A stretch of 28,629 nucleotides of DNA, from the IMG/VR virus record IMGVR_UViG_3300006027_000044, positions 1-28,629 of that record, one strand, 5' to 3'. Below are positions 1-7,463 of the stretch, piece by piece. This stretch comes from a virus. The translations under genes were made by a program, and so were the position numbers. Under the pieces are notes generated by a model, which saw only the letters and a list, made by a program, of their open reading frames with translations, was not told the DNA's origin and ran no database searches. Position 1 is the stretch's first letter, and every line of letters begins with the position of its first letter.

Positions 1-2
1 TA

Positions 3-761
3 TCCACTCTCATGGACAAGTGCAGAAATGCGGAGTATCGTTTTGGGACAACAGGTACACTGGATGGTACTGAGACTAATAAGTTGGTACTAGAAGGATT
101 GTTTGGTCCGGTCTTCAAGGTCACCACTACAGTACAGTTACAGGAAGACAACACACTTGCAGACCTAGACATCAAGGTCATACTCATGCGTTATCACAAC
201 GATGAGTGCCATAAGATGAAGGGTAAAACCTATCAGGAAGAAATTGAATATATAGTAACGAACGAGAAAAGAAATAAGTTCATCACGAAGTTGTCCCTTG
301 ATCAAGAGGGGAACACTCTGGTACTATTTCAATTCGTTGAAAAACATGGAAAGGTTTTGTATGACCTTATCCGTGACTCTGCCGACGAGAACCGAAAAGT
401 ATTCTATGTGTCCGGTGAAGTGGCAGCCAATGACCGTGAACAGATCCGTGGGATCGTCGAGAAACAGAAAGATGCAATCATCGTGGCAAGCCTTGGAACT
501 TTTTCTACTGGGATTAATATTCGGAATCTGCATAATATTGTATTCGCTTCTCCAAGTAAATCTCAGATTAAGGTTCTTCAATCTATCGGAAGAGGGTTAC
601 GAAAAAGTGACAATGGGGTTGCTACTAAGCTTTATGATCTATCAGATGATCTACATTGTAGAGGCTACAAGAACTTTACTCTAAAACATTCCGCCGAAAG
701 AATAAAGATATATACTAGAGAAGGGTTTAAATACAAAGTGTACCCGATTAGTTTGAGATGA
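3..761 (+). CDS. uvsW: UvsW helicase, C-terminal part (5' truncated by window)
   Basis: T4 UvsW is an SF2 helicase that unwinds branched DNA and R-loops and drives recombination-dependent replication. The reading frame is open back to the first bases, so the gene begins before the window; the first internal Met (base 12) should not be taken as the start. Visible are the end of the first RecA-like domain (FGTTGTLDG, helicase motif III-like) and the second domain with motif V (TFSTGINI) and motif VI (QSIGRGLRK, arginine fingers). These are highly typical of T4-like UvsW. The stop codon overlaps the next gene as ATGA. The family assignment is firm; the N-terminal domain cannot be assessed. Confidence 0.9.
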   Translation, partial: STLMDKCRNAEYRFGTTGTLDGTETNKLVLEGLFGPVFKVTTTVQLQEDNTLADLDIKVILMRYHNDECHKMKGKTYQEEIEYIVTNEKRNKFITKLSLDQEGNTLVLFQFVEKHGKVLYDLIRDSADENRKVFYVSGEVAANDREQIRGIVEKQKDAIIVASLGTFSTGINIRNLHNIVFASPSKSQIKVLQSIGRGLRKSDNGVATKLYDLSDDLHCRGYKNFTLKHSAERIKIYTREGFKYKVYPISLR

Positions 762-1135
762 GAACAATGATAAGACAAGTAAAGTTGGTTTCTGGAGAGG
801 AACTTGTTTGCGAGGTACTTCATGATTCGGTGGATGAACAGTCCGACGAAATTATAATTCGTCACGCCTTAAAAATCGTGTCTAAAATTCATAATGGTTA
901 CAAGTATTACACCTTCAAACCATTCATGGTTTTTTCCGATACTAAGGACTCTCTGACTATGTTGCGAGACGGTGCGATCATCTCGTACACAATTCCTCAT
1001 GATACCCTTATCGCGGAATACAGAGAAGCCTTGTCTCAGATTAACGACGAGGTAGAAGAGGATCTTTCGATGCCGAAGTTTTCGGGAGACTCAGACTCTA
1101 ATGTTGTCGCATTCAAAAAACCTACCCATCACTAG
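758..1135 (+). CDS. Small Sm-like (LSm-fold?) phage protein
   Basis: A 125-residue protein starting in an ATGA overlap with uvsW; an alternative ATG lies at 767. The N-terminus (VKLVSGEELVCEV, then an alternating beta pattern and HALKIV) resembles the Sm1-type strand layout of Sm/Hfq-like proteins, and small Sm-like proteins are known in marine T4-like phages. The C-terminal third is acidic and probably disordered (DEVEEDL, SGDSDSN). An RNA-binding or ring-forming role would be inference from the fold only. No catalytic residues are seen. It is certainly coding (good start, tight packing), but the function is uncertain. Confidence 0.7.
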   Translation: MRTMIRQVKLVSGEELVCEVLHDSVDEQSDEIIIRHALKIVSKIHNGYKYYTFKPFMVFSDTKDSLTMLRDGAIISYTIPHDTLIAEYREALSQINDEVEEDLSMPKFSGDSDSNVVAFKKPTHH

Positions 1136-1186
1136 GGTATATTCCCCCCGCACTTAGTGGCTTTAGTTTAACATGAGATACGTGAT

Positions 1187-1651
1187 TTGTCAAGAAGAAT
1201 TATCAGAAATTTTATAAAAGAGGAAGACCTACCCGAAGTACTCGACTTCGCAAACTCTCTCCCTTACTATAGAGATCGTGATCTGCCTGGCGAAGCGGGT
1301 GAGGCGGTGCGTCAAGGTGTTTTTAAGTTTACGGGAAAGCGGACAGAAAGCGTCCATACAATATGTGACATAGGAACGGACATATATAACGCAACGGGAT
1401 TAAGACCAACACGTCTCTACTTCCACTGGCATGATGCGGATCCTGAGTGGACACCGAAAATCCACGCAGACCTGTCAATGAGTGGAGTGATCTACCTTAT
1501 AGGTGGTGAAGGATGTGGTACGGAAATCGATGGTGTGGTTGAAGAGTTCGAAGTTGGAAAGTTGGTTATGTACGATGGCAGAACCCCACATAGACCTCAA
1601 GGGTTTCCCGTCGATAGGTTGGTAATTACATTTTTTATAGGTGAAGAATAA
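1187..1651 (+). CDS. 2OG-Fe(II) oxygenase family protein (small)
   Basis: A 154-residue protein with a non-standard TTG start: an in-frame stop at 1169-1171 excludes any upstream ATG, and the Shine-Dalgarno is weak. The C-terminal half has the double-stranded beta-helix signature of 2-oxoglutarate/Fe(II) dioxygenases: H93-x-D95 (KIHADLS), distal H135 (RTPHRP) and R144 (VDRLVITFF) as the likely 2OG-binding arginine. The product would hydroxylate an unknown substrate. Its stop overlaps the next ATG by one base (TAATG), coupling it to the cytidylyltransferase. By hand count 8 of 12 arginines use AGA/AGG, unlike the core replication genes, which suggests a later acquisition. The family is likely; the substrate is unknown. 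Confidence 0.75.
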   Translation: MSRRIIRNFIKEEDLPEVLDFANSLPYYRDRDLPGEAGEAVRQGVFKFTGKRTESVHTICDIGTDIYNATGLRPTRLYFHWHDADPEWTPKIHADLSMSGVIYLIGGEGCGTEIDGVVEEFEVGKLVMYDGRTPHRPQGFPVDRLVITFFIGEE

Positions 1652-2094
1652 TGACAGTTGGATTTACTGCATCGACATTTGATCTCTTACATGCGGGTCA
1701 CGTCTCCATGTTGAGAGAGGCGAAGGAACAGTGTGACTACTTGATCTGTGGTCTACAGGTTGATCCCTCTTTGGATAGACCTGAGAAGAACAAACCCGTT
1801 CAGACCTTGGTCGAGAGGTACACGCAACTGGCGGGTATCAAGTACGTCGATGAGATCATTCCCTACCAGACCGAAGAAGACCTTGAAGACATTCTTAAGA
1901 TGGTCAACATCGATCTCCGCATCATAGGATCGGAGTACAAAGACAAGACCTTCACAGGAAGAGCCACGTGCGCCGCGCGAGGGATTGAAATCTATTTTAA
2001 CAAGAGGGACCATAGGTTCTCCACTAGTGACTTAAGAAGAAGAGTCAGTGCGAGCGAATATGGTCTTGACAACCCACCCCTTGATGTAATATAA
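1651..2094 (+). CDS. Cytidylyltransferase, TagD / glycerol-3-phosphate cytidylyltransferase-like
   Basis: A 147-residue protein of the nucleotidyltransferase (HIGH) superfamily. The nucleotide-binding motif HAGH lies at residues 14-17 after the FTASTFDLLH strand-loop, and a RFSTSDLRRR motif near residue 123 matches the ISTT/S-type signature. Length and motifs fit enzymes that couple CTP to glycerol-3-phosphate or a related polyol phosphate, giving a CDP-alcohol for surface polymers. It is translationally coupled to the oxygenase upstream. Its 3' end carries the gp55 promoter, with the TAA stop lying inside the TATAAT hexamer. An ethanolamine-phosphate or other substrate is equally possible. 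Confidence 0.85.
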   Translation: MTVGFTASTFDLLHAGHVSMLREAKEQCDYLICGLQVDPSLDRPEKNKPVQTLVERYTQLAGIKYVDEIIPYQTEEDLEDILKMVNIDLRIIGSEYKDKTFTGRATCAARGIEIYFNKRDHRFSTSDLRRRVSASEYGLDNPPLDVI

Positions 2095-2095
2095 T
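2066..2095 (+). promoter_or_regulatory. Sigma-70 promoter for gp55
   Basis: TTGACA at 2066-2071, an 18-nt spacer and TATAAT at 2090-2095. Predicted start near 2102, giving a leader of about 20 nt before gp55 (2122). The cytidylyltransferase stop TAA (2092-2094) is part of the -10 hexamer. Confidence 0.75.
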
Positions 2096-2121
2096 ACGTT
2101 AAATTGAATTAGGAGTATTTA

Positions 2122-2724
2122 ATGGCAACCGCAAAAGTGAAACCCAAGGAAAGACCGCATTACGTGAACAACAAAGAGTTCTCTGCGGCAGTAGTCGAGT
2201 ACTGTAAGGAGGTTGGAGTATGTAGGGAGAAGGGAGAAAAAGTTCCAATCGTTCCCAACTACATCGCTTCTTGTTTCCTGAAGATTGCGGAGGGGTTGTC
2301 ACATAAGTCTAACTTCGTCCGTTACACCTATCGGGAAGAGATGGTTATGGACGCTGTGGAGAACTGTCTCAAGGCGATTGAGAACTACAACATTGAGACC
2401 GCAACCCGTACAGGTAACCCAAACGCATTCGCATACTTCACACAGATTTCTTGGTATGCGTTTCTTCGTCGTATTGCACGTGAGAAGAAACAACAGGACA
2501 TCAAACTAAAGTACATCTCCGAAGCGGGTGTCGAACAGTTCCTTGATCAACAGGAAGGTGACCCCGAATGGCAACACGTTGTACCTTTTATCGATGTGTT
2601 GCGTAATCGAATCGACGCCGTGAAGGAGTCGGATGCGGAGTTCAAAGAGTACGTTGAAGAAGAGAAGAAACGTAAGAGACGTACTGTCAAGGTCGATTCA
2701 GACCTGTCGGATTTCCTTGTATAA
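2122..2724 (+). CDS. gp55: gp55-like sigma factor for late transcription
   Basis: A 200-residue protein matching T4-type gp55, the small sigma-70-family subunit that directs host RNA polymerase to late promoters, working with the sliding clamp gp45 (T4 gp55 is about 188 residues). Visible family features include YVNNKEF near the N-terminus, the region-2-like block FVRYTYREEMVMDAVENCLKA, and NAFAYFTQISWYAFLRRIAREKK, equivalent to the -10-recognition helix. The C-terminus (DLSDFLV) is hydrophobic-acidic like the clamp-binding tail of T4 gp55. A good SD (TTAGGAG) precedes the ATG. It is driven by its own early promoter at 2066-2095. Confidence 0.93.
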   Translation: MATAKVKPKERPHYVNNKEFSAAVVEYCKEVGVCREKGEKVPIVPNYIASCFLKIAEGLSHKSNFVRYTYREEMVMDAVENCLKAIENYNIETATRTGNPNAFAYFTQISWYAFLRRIAREKKQQDIKLKYISEAGVEQFLDQQEGDPEWQHVVPFIDVLRNRIDAVKESDAEFKEYVEEEKKRKRRTVKVDSDLSDFLV

Positions 2725-2729
2725 AACAC

Positions 2730-2758
2730 TTGACATCCTTTACATATTCTGGTAATAT
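2730..2758 (+). promoter_or_regulatory. Sigma-70 promoter ahead of mini-ORF and gp47
   Basis: TTGACA at 2730-2735, 17-nt spacer, TAATAT at 2753-2758. Predicted start about 2765, only a few bases before the ATG at 2768. Confidence 0.7.
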
Positions 2759-2767
2759 AGGTTAATT

Positions 2768-2887
2768 ATGTGGACATATGAATGTAGCGCAGGGACATAC
2801 AGAGAAGAGTCCCTGCACAAATTACTGTGGATAATTTTTAAACATCGTCTTCATCATCTAGTGGAAGACGGGAGGTTCTCTGATTAG
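2768..2887 (+). CDS. Mini-ORF of 39 codons upstream of gp47
   Basis: ATG at 2768 opens a 39-residue frame (begins MWTYECSAG, ends EDGRFSD) closing with TAG at 2885-2887, which overlaps the GTG start of gp47 by one base. It lies almost at the predicted transcription start, so its mRNA would have only about 3 nt of leader. It contains an 8-bp perfect inverted repeat (2789-2816). It fills an otherwise empty 160-nt gap and is positioned to couple translation into gp47. No family is recognised. It is either a small protein or a leader peptide; only position and coupling support it. Confidence 0.5.
   Translation: MWTYECSAGTYREESLHKLLWIIFKHRLHHLVEDGRFSD
2789..2816 (+). repeat. 8-bp inverted repeat (hairpin) inside the mini-ORF
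   Basis: GCAGGGAC (2789-2796) and GTCCCTGC (2809-2816) form a perfect 8-bp stem with a 12-nt loop. No U-tract follows, so it is not a standard terminator. It could influence translation or processing of the gp47 message. Confidence 0.5.
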
Positions 2888-3945
2888 TGAAGGTTGCCAT
2901 CTTAAACGATACCCATGCGGGTATTCGTAACTCATCTGATATTTTTATGTCGTACCAAGAACGCTTCTACTCAGAAGTGTTCTTTCCATATCTGCTAGAA
3001 AATGACATCAAACAGATCCTACACCTTGGAGACTACTACGATAACCGTAAGACAGTCAACTTCAAGGCGTTGAACCATAACCGCAAAATCTTTCTAGAGA
3101 AATTGCGGGAGTATGGTATCACTATGGATATCATTCCGGGCAACCATGACACCTACTACAAGAACACCAACGATCTGAATTCGTTGAAAGAGTTGTTGGG
3201 TCACTACATGAATGAAGTCAACGTTATCATGGAACCTACCGTGGTTAAATACGACACTTTAGATGTCGCATTAATCCCTTGGATTAACCCTGAGAATGAG
3301 GAAGCAACACTCAAGTTTCTTTCGAAGTGCAAGGCGCCTGTCGTAGGTGCACACCTAGAACTGGTCGGGTTCGATATGCAACGTGGTATGCCCTGTCACG
3401 ATGGTATGTCACCTAAACACTTCGAGAACTTTGAGATGGTGTTGTCCGGTCACTTCCATGCAAAATCGTCACAGGGAAATGTTCACTATCTGGGTTCTCA
3501 GATGGAGTTCTTTTGGAACGATTGCAATGACAAGAAGTACTTCCACATTCTTGATACTGAAACAAGAGAACTTACTCCGGTACACAATCCTATCACCATC
3601 TACGAGAAGGTGTATTACGATGCCGACAAGATGCGTAAGTTCCAAGACCTACGATATCTTGATAATAAATTCGTTAAGTTGATCGTAGTGAAGAAGGGCG
3701 ACACCTATGATTTCGAACGGTTCGTAGACCGCATCCAGAATCAGAAGATACACGAACTCAAGATCGTTGAGGACTTCAAAGAGTTCATTGGTGAGAATGT
3801 GGGTGACCACAACATCACTATTGACGATACCGAAACTTTGGTGTATAATTATATCGACAACGTGCAGACCGATCTGGACAAGTCGAGAATCAAAAGAGAG
3901 ATATCTGTGTTGATGACAGAGGCACAATCAATGGAGGTAGTATAG
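2887..3945 (+). CDS. gp47: gp47, SbcD/Mre11-like recombination endonuclease subunit
   Basis: A 352-residue calcineurin-like phosphoesterase, partner of gp46 in the nuclease complex that resects double-strand ends for recombination-dependent replication. Metal-binding motifs are in order: D8-x-H10 (LNDTHAG), GDYYDNR at 48-54, GNHD at 85-88, the conserved AHLELVGF block near 155, and GHFH at 188-191. This matches T4 gp47 throughout the catalytic domain. The start is GTG, overlapping the mini-ORF stop (TAGTG); the nearest SD (GGGAGG) is about 12 nt upstream, suggesting coupling. The 3' end carries a promoter, and the gene ends with another TAGTG overlap. Confidence 0.95.
   Translation: MKVAILNDTHAGIRNSSDIFMSYQERFYSEVFFPYLLENDIKQILHLGDYYDNRKTVNFKALNHNRKIFLEKLREYGITMDIIPGNHDTYYKNTNDLNSLKELLGHYMNEVNVIMEPTVVKYDTLDVALIPWINPENEEATLKFLSKCKAPVVGAHLELVGFDMQRGMPCHDGMSPKHFENFEMVLSGHFHAKSSQGNVHYLGSQMEFFWNDCNDKKYFHILDTETRELTPVHNPITIYEKVYYDADKMRKFQDLRYLDNKFVKLIVVKKGDTYDFERFVDRIQNQKIHELKIVEDFKEFIGENVGDHNITIDDTETLVYNYIDNVQTDLDKSRIKREISVLMTEAQSMEVV
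3821..3849 (+). promoter_or_regulatory. Intragenic sigma-70 promoter in the gp47 3' end
   Basis: TTGACG at 3821-3826, 17-nt spacer, TATAAT at 3844-3849. It would transcribe the small gene at 3945 and gp46. Confidence 0.6.
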
Positions 3946-4094
3946 TGGGTAAGGGATCCAAACCAAGACCTATCAAAGATCGGAAACAGTTCAATGATAA
4001 CTGGGACCGCATATTCAAAGGACAGACGCAACAACCCAAAGGCGTCGATCAAGAAAAACTCAAAGAACAGGCGCAAGATCCAAAAAACGGTTGA
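3945..4094 (+). CDS. Small basic conserved phage protein between gp47 and gp46
   Basis: A 49-residue frame starting at GTG in a TAGTG overlap with gp47 and ending in TGA at 4092-4094. The protein starts MGKGSKPRPI and has FNDNWDRIF in the middle; this MGKGS...NWDRIF pattern recurs in small proteins of T4-like and marine phages, usually of unknown function. It is strongly charged and has no membrane segment. Its TGA stop is part of the TTGACA -35 box of the gp46 promoter. The coding call is good; the role is unknown. Confidence 0.8.
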   Translation: MGKGSKPRPIKDRKQFNDNWDRIFKGQTQQPKGVDQEKLKEQAQDPKNG

Positions 4095-4119
4095 CAAGAC
4101 CTGTTTGGGATAGTATAAT
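4091..4119 (+). promoter_or_regulatory. Perfect-consensus sigma-70 promoter abutting gp46
   Basis: TTGACA at 4091-4096, 17-nt spacer, TATAAT at 4114-4119: an exact consensus match. The predicted start, 7 nt past the -10, is about 4126, which is the A of the gp46 ATG, so transcripts from here would be leaderless. Confidence 0.8.
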
Positions 4120-4125
4120 TGACCT

Positions 4126-5850
4126 ATGATTAAATTCGAAAAGATCCGGTGGAAAAATTTCCTTTCCACTGGGAATAACTTTACGGAAATAGATTTCCAA
4201 TCTACCCCTACCACTCTAGTGGTGGGTCACAACGGCGCGGGTAAGTCAACACTACTCGACGCTCTCAGTTTTGGATTGTTCGGTAAACCACACCGTAAGA
4301 TATCCAAGCCTCAACTTATCAATTCCATCAACGGAAAGGGTACACTAGTTGAGGTCTTTTTCTCAGTCGGCTCTGTTAGGTATAAGGTACTCCGTGGTAT
4401 CAAACCCAACAAGTTTGAGATATGGTGCAACGATAACATGTTGAACCAGAGTTCTCACGCCAAGGAATACCAACAGATCCTTGAGACGAATATCCTTAAA
4501 CTGAACCACAAGTCGTTCCACCAGATCGTTGTACTGGGTTCGTCTTCGTTCGTACCGTTTATGCAACTTCCGGCAAACTCTCGTAGAGATGTAATCGAAG
4601 ACCTACTTGACATCAACATGTTCTCCAAGATGAACACAATTCTGAAAGAGAAGATGTCTATACTCAAGGAAAACATCCGTGAGAATGGACACGCCATTGA
4701 GGTGGTCAAGACTAAGATCAACGCACAGAAGAAGTATCTGCGAGATTTGTCGGCGCTAAACACCGCACACCGTAAGGAGAAAGAAGAATCAATCTCAACC
4801 CTTCTTAAGGAGATTAGTGAACTCCAAGACTTTAACGATAAGAACATGCAAGATGCAATGGATCGTTCTATGTCAGTGGCTTCCAAATTGCAGAAGGTTC
4901 AGACATCACGTGAGAAGTTACTTGAGTATCAATCAACGTTCAAGTCTCAGATCAAGTCCGTAGTGAAGGAGGCGAAGTTCTTTGAAGACAACTCTGTCTG
5001 TCCTACGTGTGATCAAGATATTGCGGATGATCTGCGTGAGACTAAAAAGAATGATGCGAACAAACGTGCAAAGGATCTCAGTGAGGCGATGGGTAAGTCT
5101 GACTCTCAGATGAAAGAGTTTGATGATCAACTCGTTGAACTGCAAAAGGAGTTGGAGTCTGCCCGTGTACTACAGAATGAGGTTAACAATAACAACCAGA
5201 CCATCACCAGACTTAACCAACAGATAGAACGCATCCGTGCAGAGATCGATAACTTGGGAGATAACACTGGTGACCTCAAGGATGCAAACGATGAACTCCA
5301 AACTCTGAACAAGGACTTAGAGTCAAAACAAGATGAGAAGTATCGTATGCACGAGGACTACTCGTATCAACAGATCAACGCTGAACTTCTTAAGGATACG
5401 GGGATCAAAACCAAGATCATCAAACAGTACCTTCCGGTCATTAACCAACTGACCAACCAGTACTTACAAATCTTAGACTTCTTTGTTCACTTCGATCTGG
5501 ACGAGAGTTTCAACGAGACTATCCGTTCGCGTTTTCGTGACAGTTTCTCTTATGACTCTTTCTCTGAGGGGGAGAAACAACGTATCGACTTGTCCCTACT
5601 ATTTACGTGGAGACAAGTGGCGAAGATGAAAAACAGTGTTGCGACTAACCTACTCATCCTTGACGAGACTTTCGATTCTTCTTTGGACGATGATGGTGTA
5701 GACAACCTAATGAAGATCATACACACTCTGGGTGAAGAGACCAACGTGTTTGTTATCTCACACAAGGCGGAACTGGAAGACGCTGCGTTTCAACGCAGGA
5801 TTGAATTCGTCAAAGAGAAGAACTTCAGTAAGATGAAAGAAGCCGCATGA
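4126..5850 (+). CDS. gp46: gp46, SbcC/Rad50-like recombination ATPase subunit
   Basis: A 574-residue SMC-like ATPase, partner of gp47. Walker A GHNGAGKST is at residues 34-42; long coiled-coil arms (about 175-430) flank the zinc-hook CPTC at 292-295; the ABC signature SEGEKQRIDLS lies near 478; Walker B LLILDE ends at D513-E514; the D-loop is SSLDDDG. Length matches T4 gp46 (about 560). The ATG has no Shine-Dalgarno at a usable distance and coincides with the predicted transcription start of the promoter at 4091-4119. The gene ends in an ATGA overlap with the following oxygenase. Confidence 0.96.
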   Translation: MIKFEKIRWKNFLSTGNNFTEIDFQSTPTTLVVGHNGAGKSTLLDALSFGLFGKPHRKISKPQLINSINGKGTLVEVFFSVGSVRYKVLRGIKPNKFEIWCNDNMLNQSSHAKEYQQILETNILKLNHKSFHQIVVLGSSSFVPFMQLPANSRRDVIEDLLDINMFSKMNTILKEKMSILKENIRENGHAIEVVKTKINAQKKYLRDLSALNTAHRKEKEESISTLLKEISELQDFNDKNMQDAMDRSMSVASKLQKVQTSREKLLEYQSTFKSQIKSVVKEAKFFEDNSVCPTCDQDIADDLRETKKNDANKRAKDLSEAMGKSDSQMKEFDDQLVELQKELESARVLQNEVNNNNQTITRLNQQIERIRAEIDNLGDNTGDLKDANDELQTLNKDLESKQDEKYRMHEDYSYQQINAELLKDTGIKTKIIKQYLPVINQLTNQYLQILDFFVHFDLDESFNETIRSRFRDSFSYDSFSEGEKQRIDLSLLFTWRQVAKMKNSVATNLLILDETFDSSLDDDGVDNLMKIIHTLGEETNVFVISHKAELEDAAFQRRIEFVKEKNFSKMKEAA

Positions 5851-6449
5851 GTGTTAACATAATCGATGACTTCTATGATCCGGAAACTCTGAACGAGATT
5901 TCCAGTTACCTCAATGGGATCCTGTATTCAAAACAGGATGAAGTCCATCTGTTCTCGTGTAACATGGTTTTATGGGATGATGGACTATACAGACACCAGA
6001 ACGGTAGTGATCTTGAAGCGCCTCCTTTAGTACTCATTCACTACCCCCAAGCACATGGTGAAAGAGGTAAAATAATCCATGACCTCATAAAAGAAAAGAC
6101 TAATGAAAGGGTCAAAGAGTTTGGGTTGAGGTGTCAAGACGTAACAGGTCCAATGTTTCATATCTGGACCCCACAGTCTTACATCAACTGGCATAACGAC
6201 TTTAGGCCTGGGGTTGAATCAGAACAGAGACATGGGGCGGCAACAATTTATTTAAATCGTGAATGGGCCCTTGACAAAGGGGGTGAGTTTTTGTATAATG
6301 ATGATGCAGCTGACTTGAATAACGTTAAACGTGTCACGCCCGCAGAAAATCGTGCAGTTGTATTGGACGGTTGGGCGAGACACAAAACAACTCCGGTTGC
6401 ACCGGAAAACATTAGGAAGTCATTACAAATTTGGTTAACCAAAATCTAA
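5847..6449 (+). CDS. 2OG-Fe(II) oxygenase (prolyl-4-hydroxylase-like)
   Basis: A 200-residue protein coupled to gp46 by an ATGA overlap. The dioxygenase triad is clear: H116-x-D118 (INWHNDFRPG), H179 (GWARHKTTP) and R190 (ENIRKSLQIW) in the 2OG-binding position, with GAATIYLN and GGEFLY strands typical of the P4H-like fold. The substrate is unknown. Codon use differs from its neighbours: 8 of 11 arginines are AGA/AGG by hand count. An exact-consensus promoter for gp45 is embedded in its coding sequence (6271-6299). It sits between gp46 and gp45, a position where T4 itself carries other small genes. Confidence 0.85.
   Translation: MSVNIIDDFYDPETLNEISSYLNGILYSKQDEVHLFSCNMVLWDDGLYRHQNGSDLEAPPLVLIHYPQAHGERGKIIHDLIKEKTNERVKEFGLRCQDVTGPMFHIWTPQSYINWHNDFRPGVESEQRHGAATIYLNREWALDKGGEFLYNDDAADLNNVKRVTPAENRAVVLDGWARHKTTPVAPENIRKSLQIWLTKI
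6271..6299 (+). promoter_or_regulatory. Perfect-consensus intragenic promoter for gp45
   Basis: TTGACA at 6271-6276, 17-nt spacer, TATAAT at 6294-6299, inside the oxygenase gene. Predicted start about 6306, leaving a leader of about 155 nt before the clamp gene (6462). Confidence 0.75.
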
Positions 6450-6461
6450 GCGGAGTATATA

Positions 6462-7139
6462 ATGGAACTAACTGATCGTACTATGCAAGTACTTAAAAAT
6501 TATGCAAACATCAACCCGAACATTGTGATCAGTGCGGGTAAACAATTGAAGACTGTTTCTATTGCAAGGAACGTCTTCTCTAAGACTACCCTTGAGGAAG
6601 AGTTTCCCCAAGAGTTTGGTATCTACGATTTGAATGAGTTTCTTGGTGTTCTCTCTCTGGTAGAGAAACCCAACATCAAGTTCGAGAAGGATTACCTTGT
6701 CGTGGGCGATCACACTGGTCGTTCTCGTATCAAGTATTTTCTTTCCGATCCGGATCTATTGACTACTCCTTCCAAGGACATCATTATGCCCGAAGCGGAA
6801 GTTAAGTTTTCACTAGATAATGACACGTTGAATCGAATCAAACGTGCTGCTGCGACATTGGGTCACAATGAGATTTCTATCACACCACAGAGTGGTTCAG
6901 TACAAATCTCTGTTGTTGATTCTAAGGACGCAACCTCGAATGCGTTTTCGATTGACGTGGAAGGTTCGTATCAAGAAGGAGTTGATTTCAACTTTATTCT
7001 GAATGTGAACAACCTCAAGATTGTTAGTGAGGACTATGATGTCAGTATCTCTTCGAAACTGATCTCACGGTTCGCATCAAAACAGTCAGAGATTGAGTAC
7101 TATATTGCACTTGAAAAATCATCTAACTACGGAGCTTAA
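6462..7139 (+). CDS. gp45: gp45 sliding clamp (DNA polymerase processivity factor)
   Basis: A 225-residue protein, close to the 228 residues of T4 gp45, which forms a trimeric ring that tethers gp43 and also activates gp55-dependent late transcription. Family features: a basic, helix-forming N-terminus ending in LKNYANINPNIVI; EFGIYDLNEFLGVLSLVEKPNI; RIKYFLSDPDLL; and the C-terminal FASKQSEIEYYIALEKSS. Start is ATG at 6462 with GGAG 6 nt upstream. It is followed after 3 nt by a small gene. It is transcribed from the exact-consensus promoter inside the preceding gene. Confidence 0.95.
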   Translation: MELTDRTMQVLKNYANINPNIVISAGKQLKTVSIARNVFSKTTLEEEFPQEFGIYDLNEFLGVLSLVEKPNIKFEKDYLVVGDHTGRSRIKYFLSDPDLLTTPSKDIIMPEAEVKFSLDNDTLNRIKRAAATLGHNEISITPQSGSVQISVVDSKDATSNAFSIDVEGSYQEGVDFNFILNVNNLKIVSEDYDVSISSKLISRFASKQSEIEYYIALEKSSNYGA

Positions 7140-7142
7140 AAG

Positions 7143-7367
7143 ATGGCAAAGACAGAGACCGCCGCACCGGCACAAGACCACTCTCAGGTCTATGAATTGA
7201 GTAATCGGGTCGCACGATCCACTATCGCAGTGATTGATACTGTGGTTCAACGTGGGGGTTTTAAGGGTGAAGAACTCTCAACCATTGGTCAGTTGCGTGA
7301 CCAAGCGGTTCAGGTTATTCAACTTGCAGAGGCGTTTCAGTCAGAAGAGACTGGTGAAACGAAGTAA
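7143..7367 (+). CDS. Small conserved hypothetical protein after gp45
   Basis: A 74-residue protein beginning 3 nt after gp45. It has an Ala/Gln-rich N-terminus, a central helix-prone block (VARSTIAVIDTVVQRGGFKGEELSTIG is the core, split around residues 24-50) and an acidic tail. The cadence VYELSNRVARSTIAVIDTV suggests a small helical bundle with no membrane segment. I do not recognise its function. Position and spacing suggest co-expression with the clamp. It ends just before the tRNA gene. Confidence 0.8.
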   Translation: MAKTETAAPAQDHSQVYELSNRVARSTIAVIDTVVQRGGFKGEELSTIGQLRDQAVQVIQLAEAFQSEETGETK

Positions 7368-7373
7368 CCCTCT

Positions 7374-7450
7374 GGGATCGTAGCTCAACTGGATAGAGCA
7401 ACGGCCTTCTAAGCCGTAGGTTAAAGGTTCGAGTCCTTTCGGTCCCGCCA
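7374..7450 (+). tRNA. tRNA-Arg (anticodon UCU, reads AGA)
   Basis: A 77-nt cloverleaf. Acceptor GGGATCG pairs with CGGTCCC (one T-G wobble); the anticodon stem is ACGGC/GCCGT (7401-7405 and 7413-7417) with loop CTTCTAA, so the anticodon is TCT at 7408-7410; the T-arm contains GGTTCGAGTCC; and CCA (7448-7450) is encoded. It lies between the gp45 operon and kdsB. Accessory genes here are rich in AGA/AGG, so it may support their translation. Confidence 0.95.
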
Positions 7451-7463
7451 ATTTGAAAGGAAG

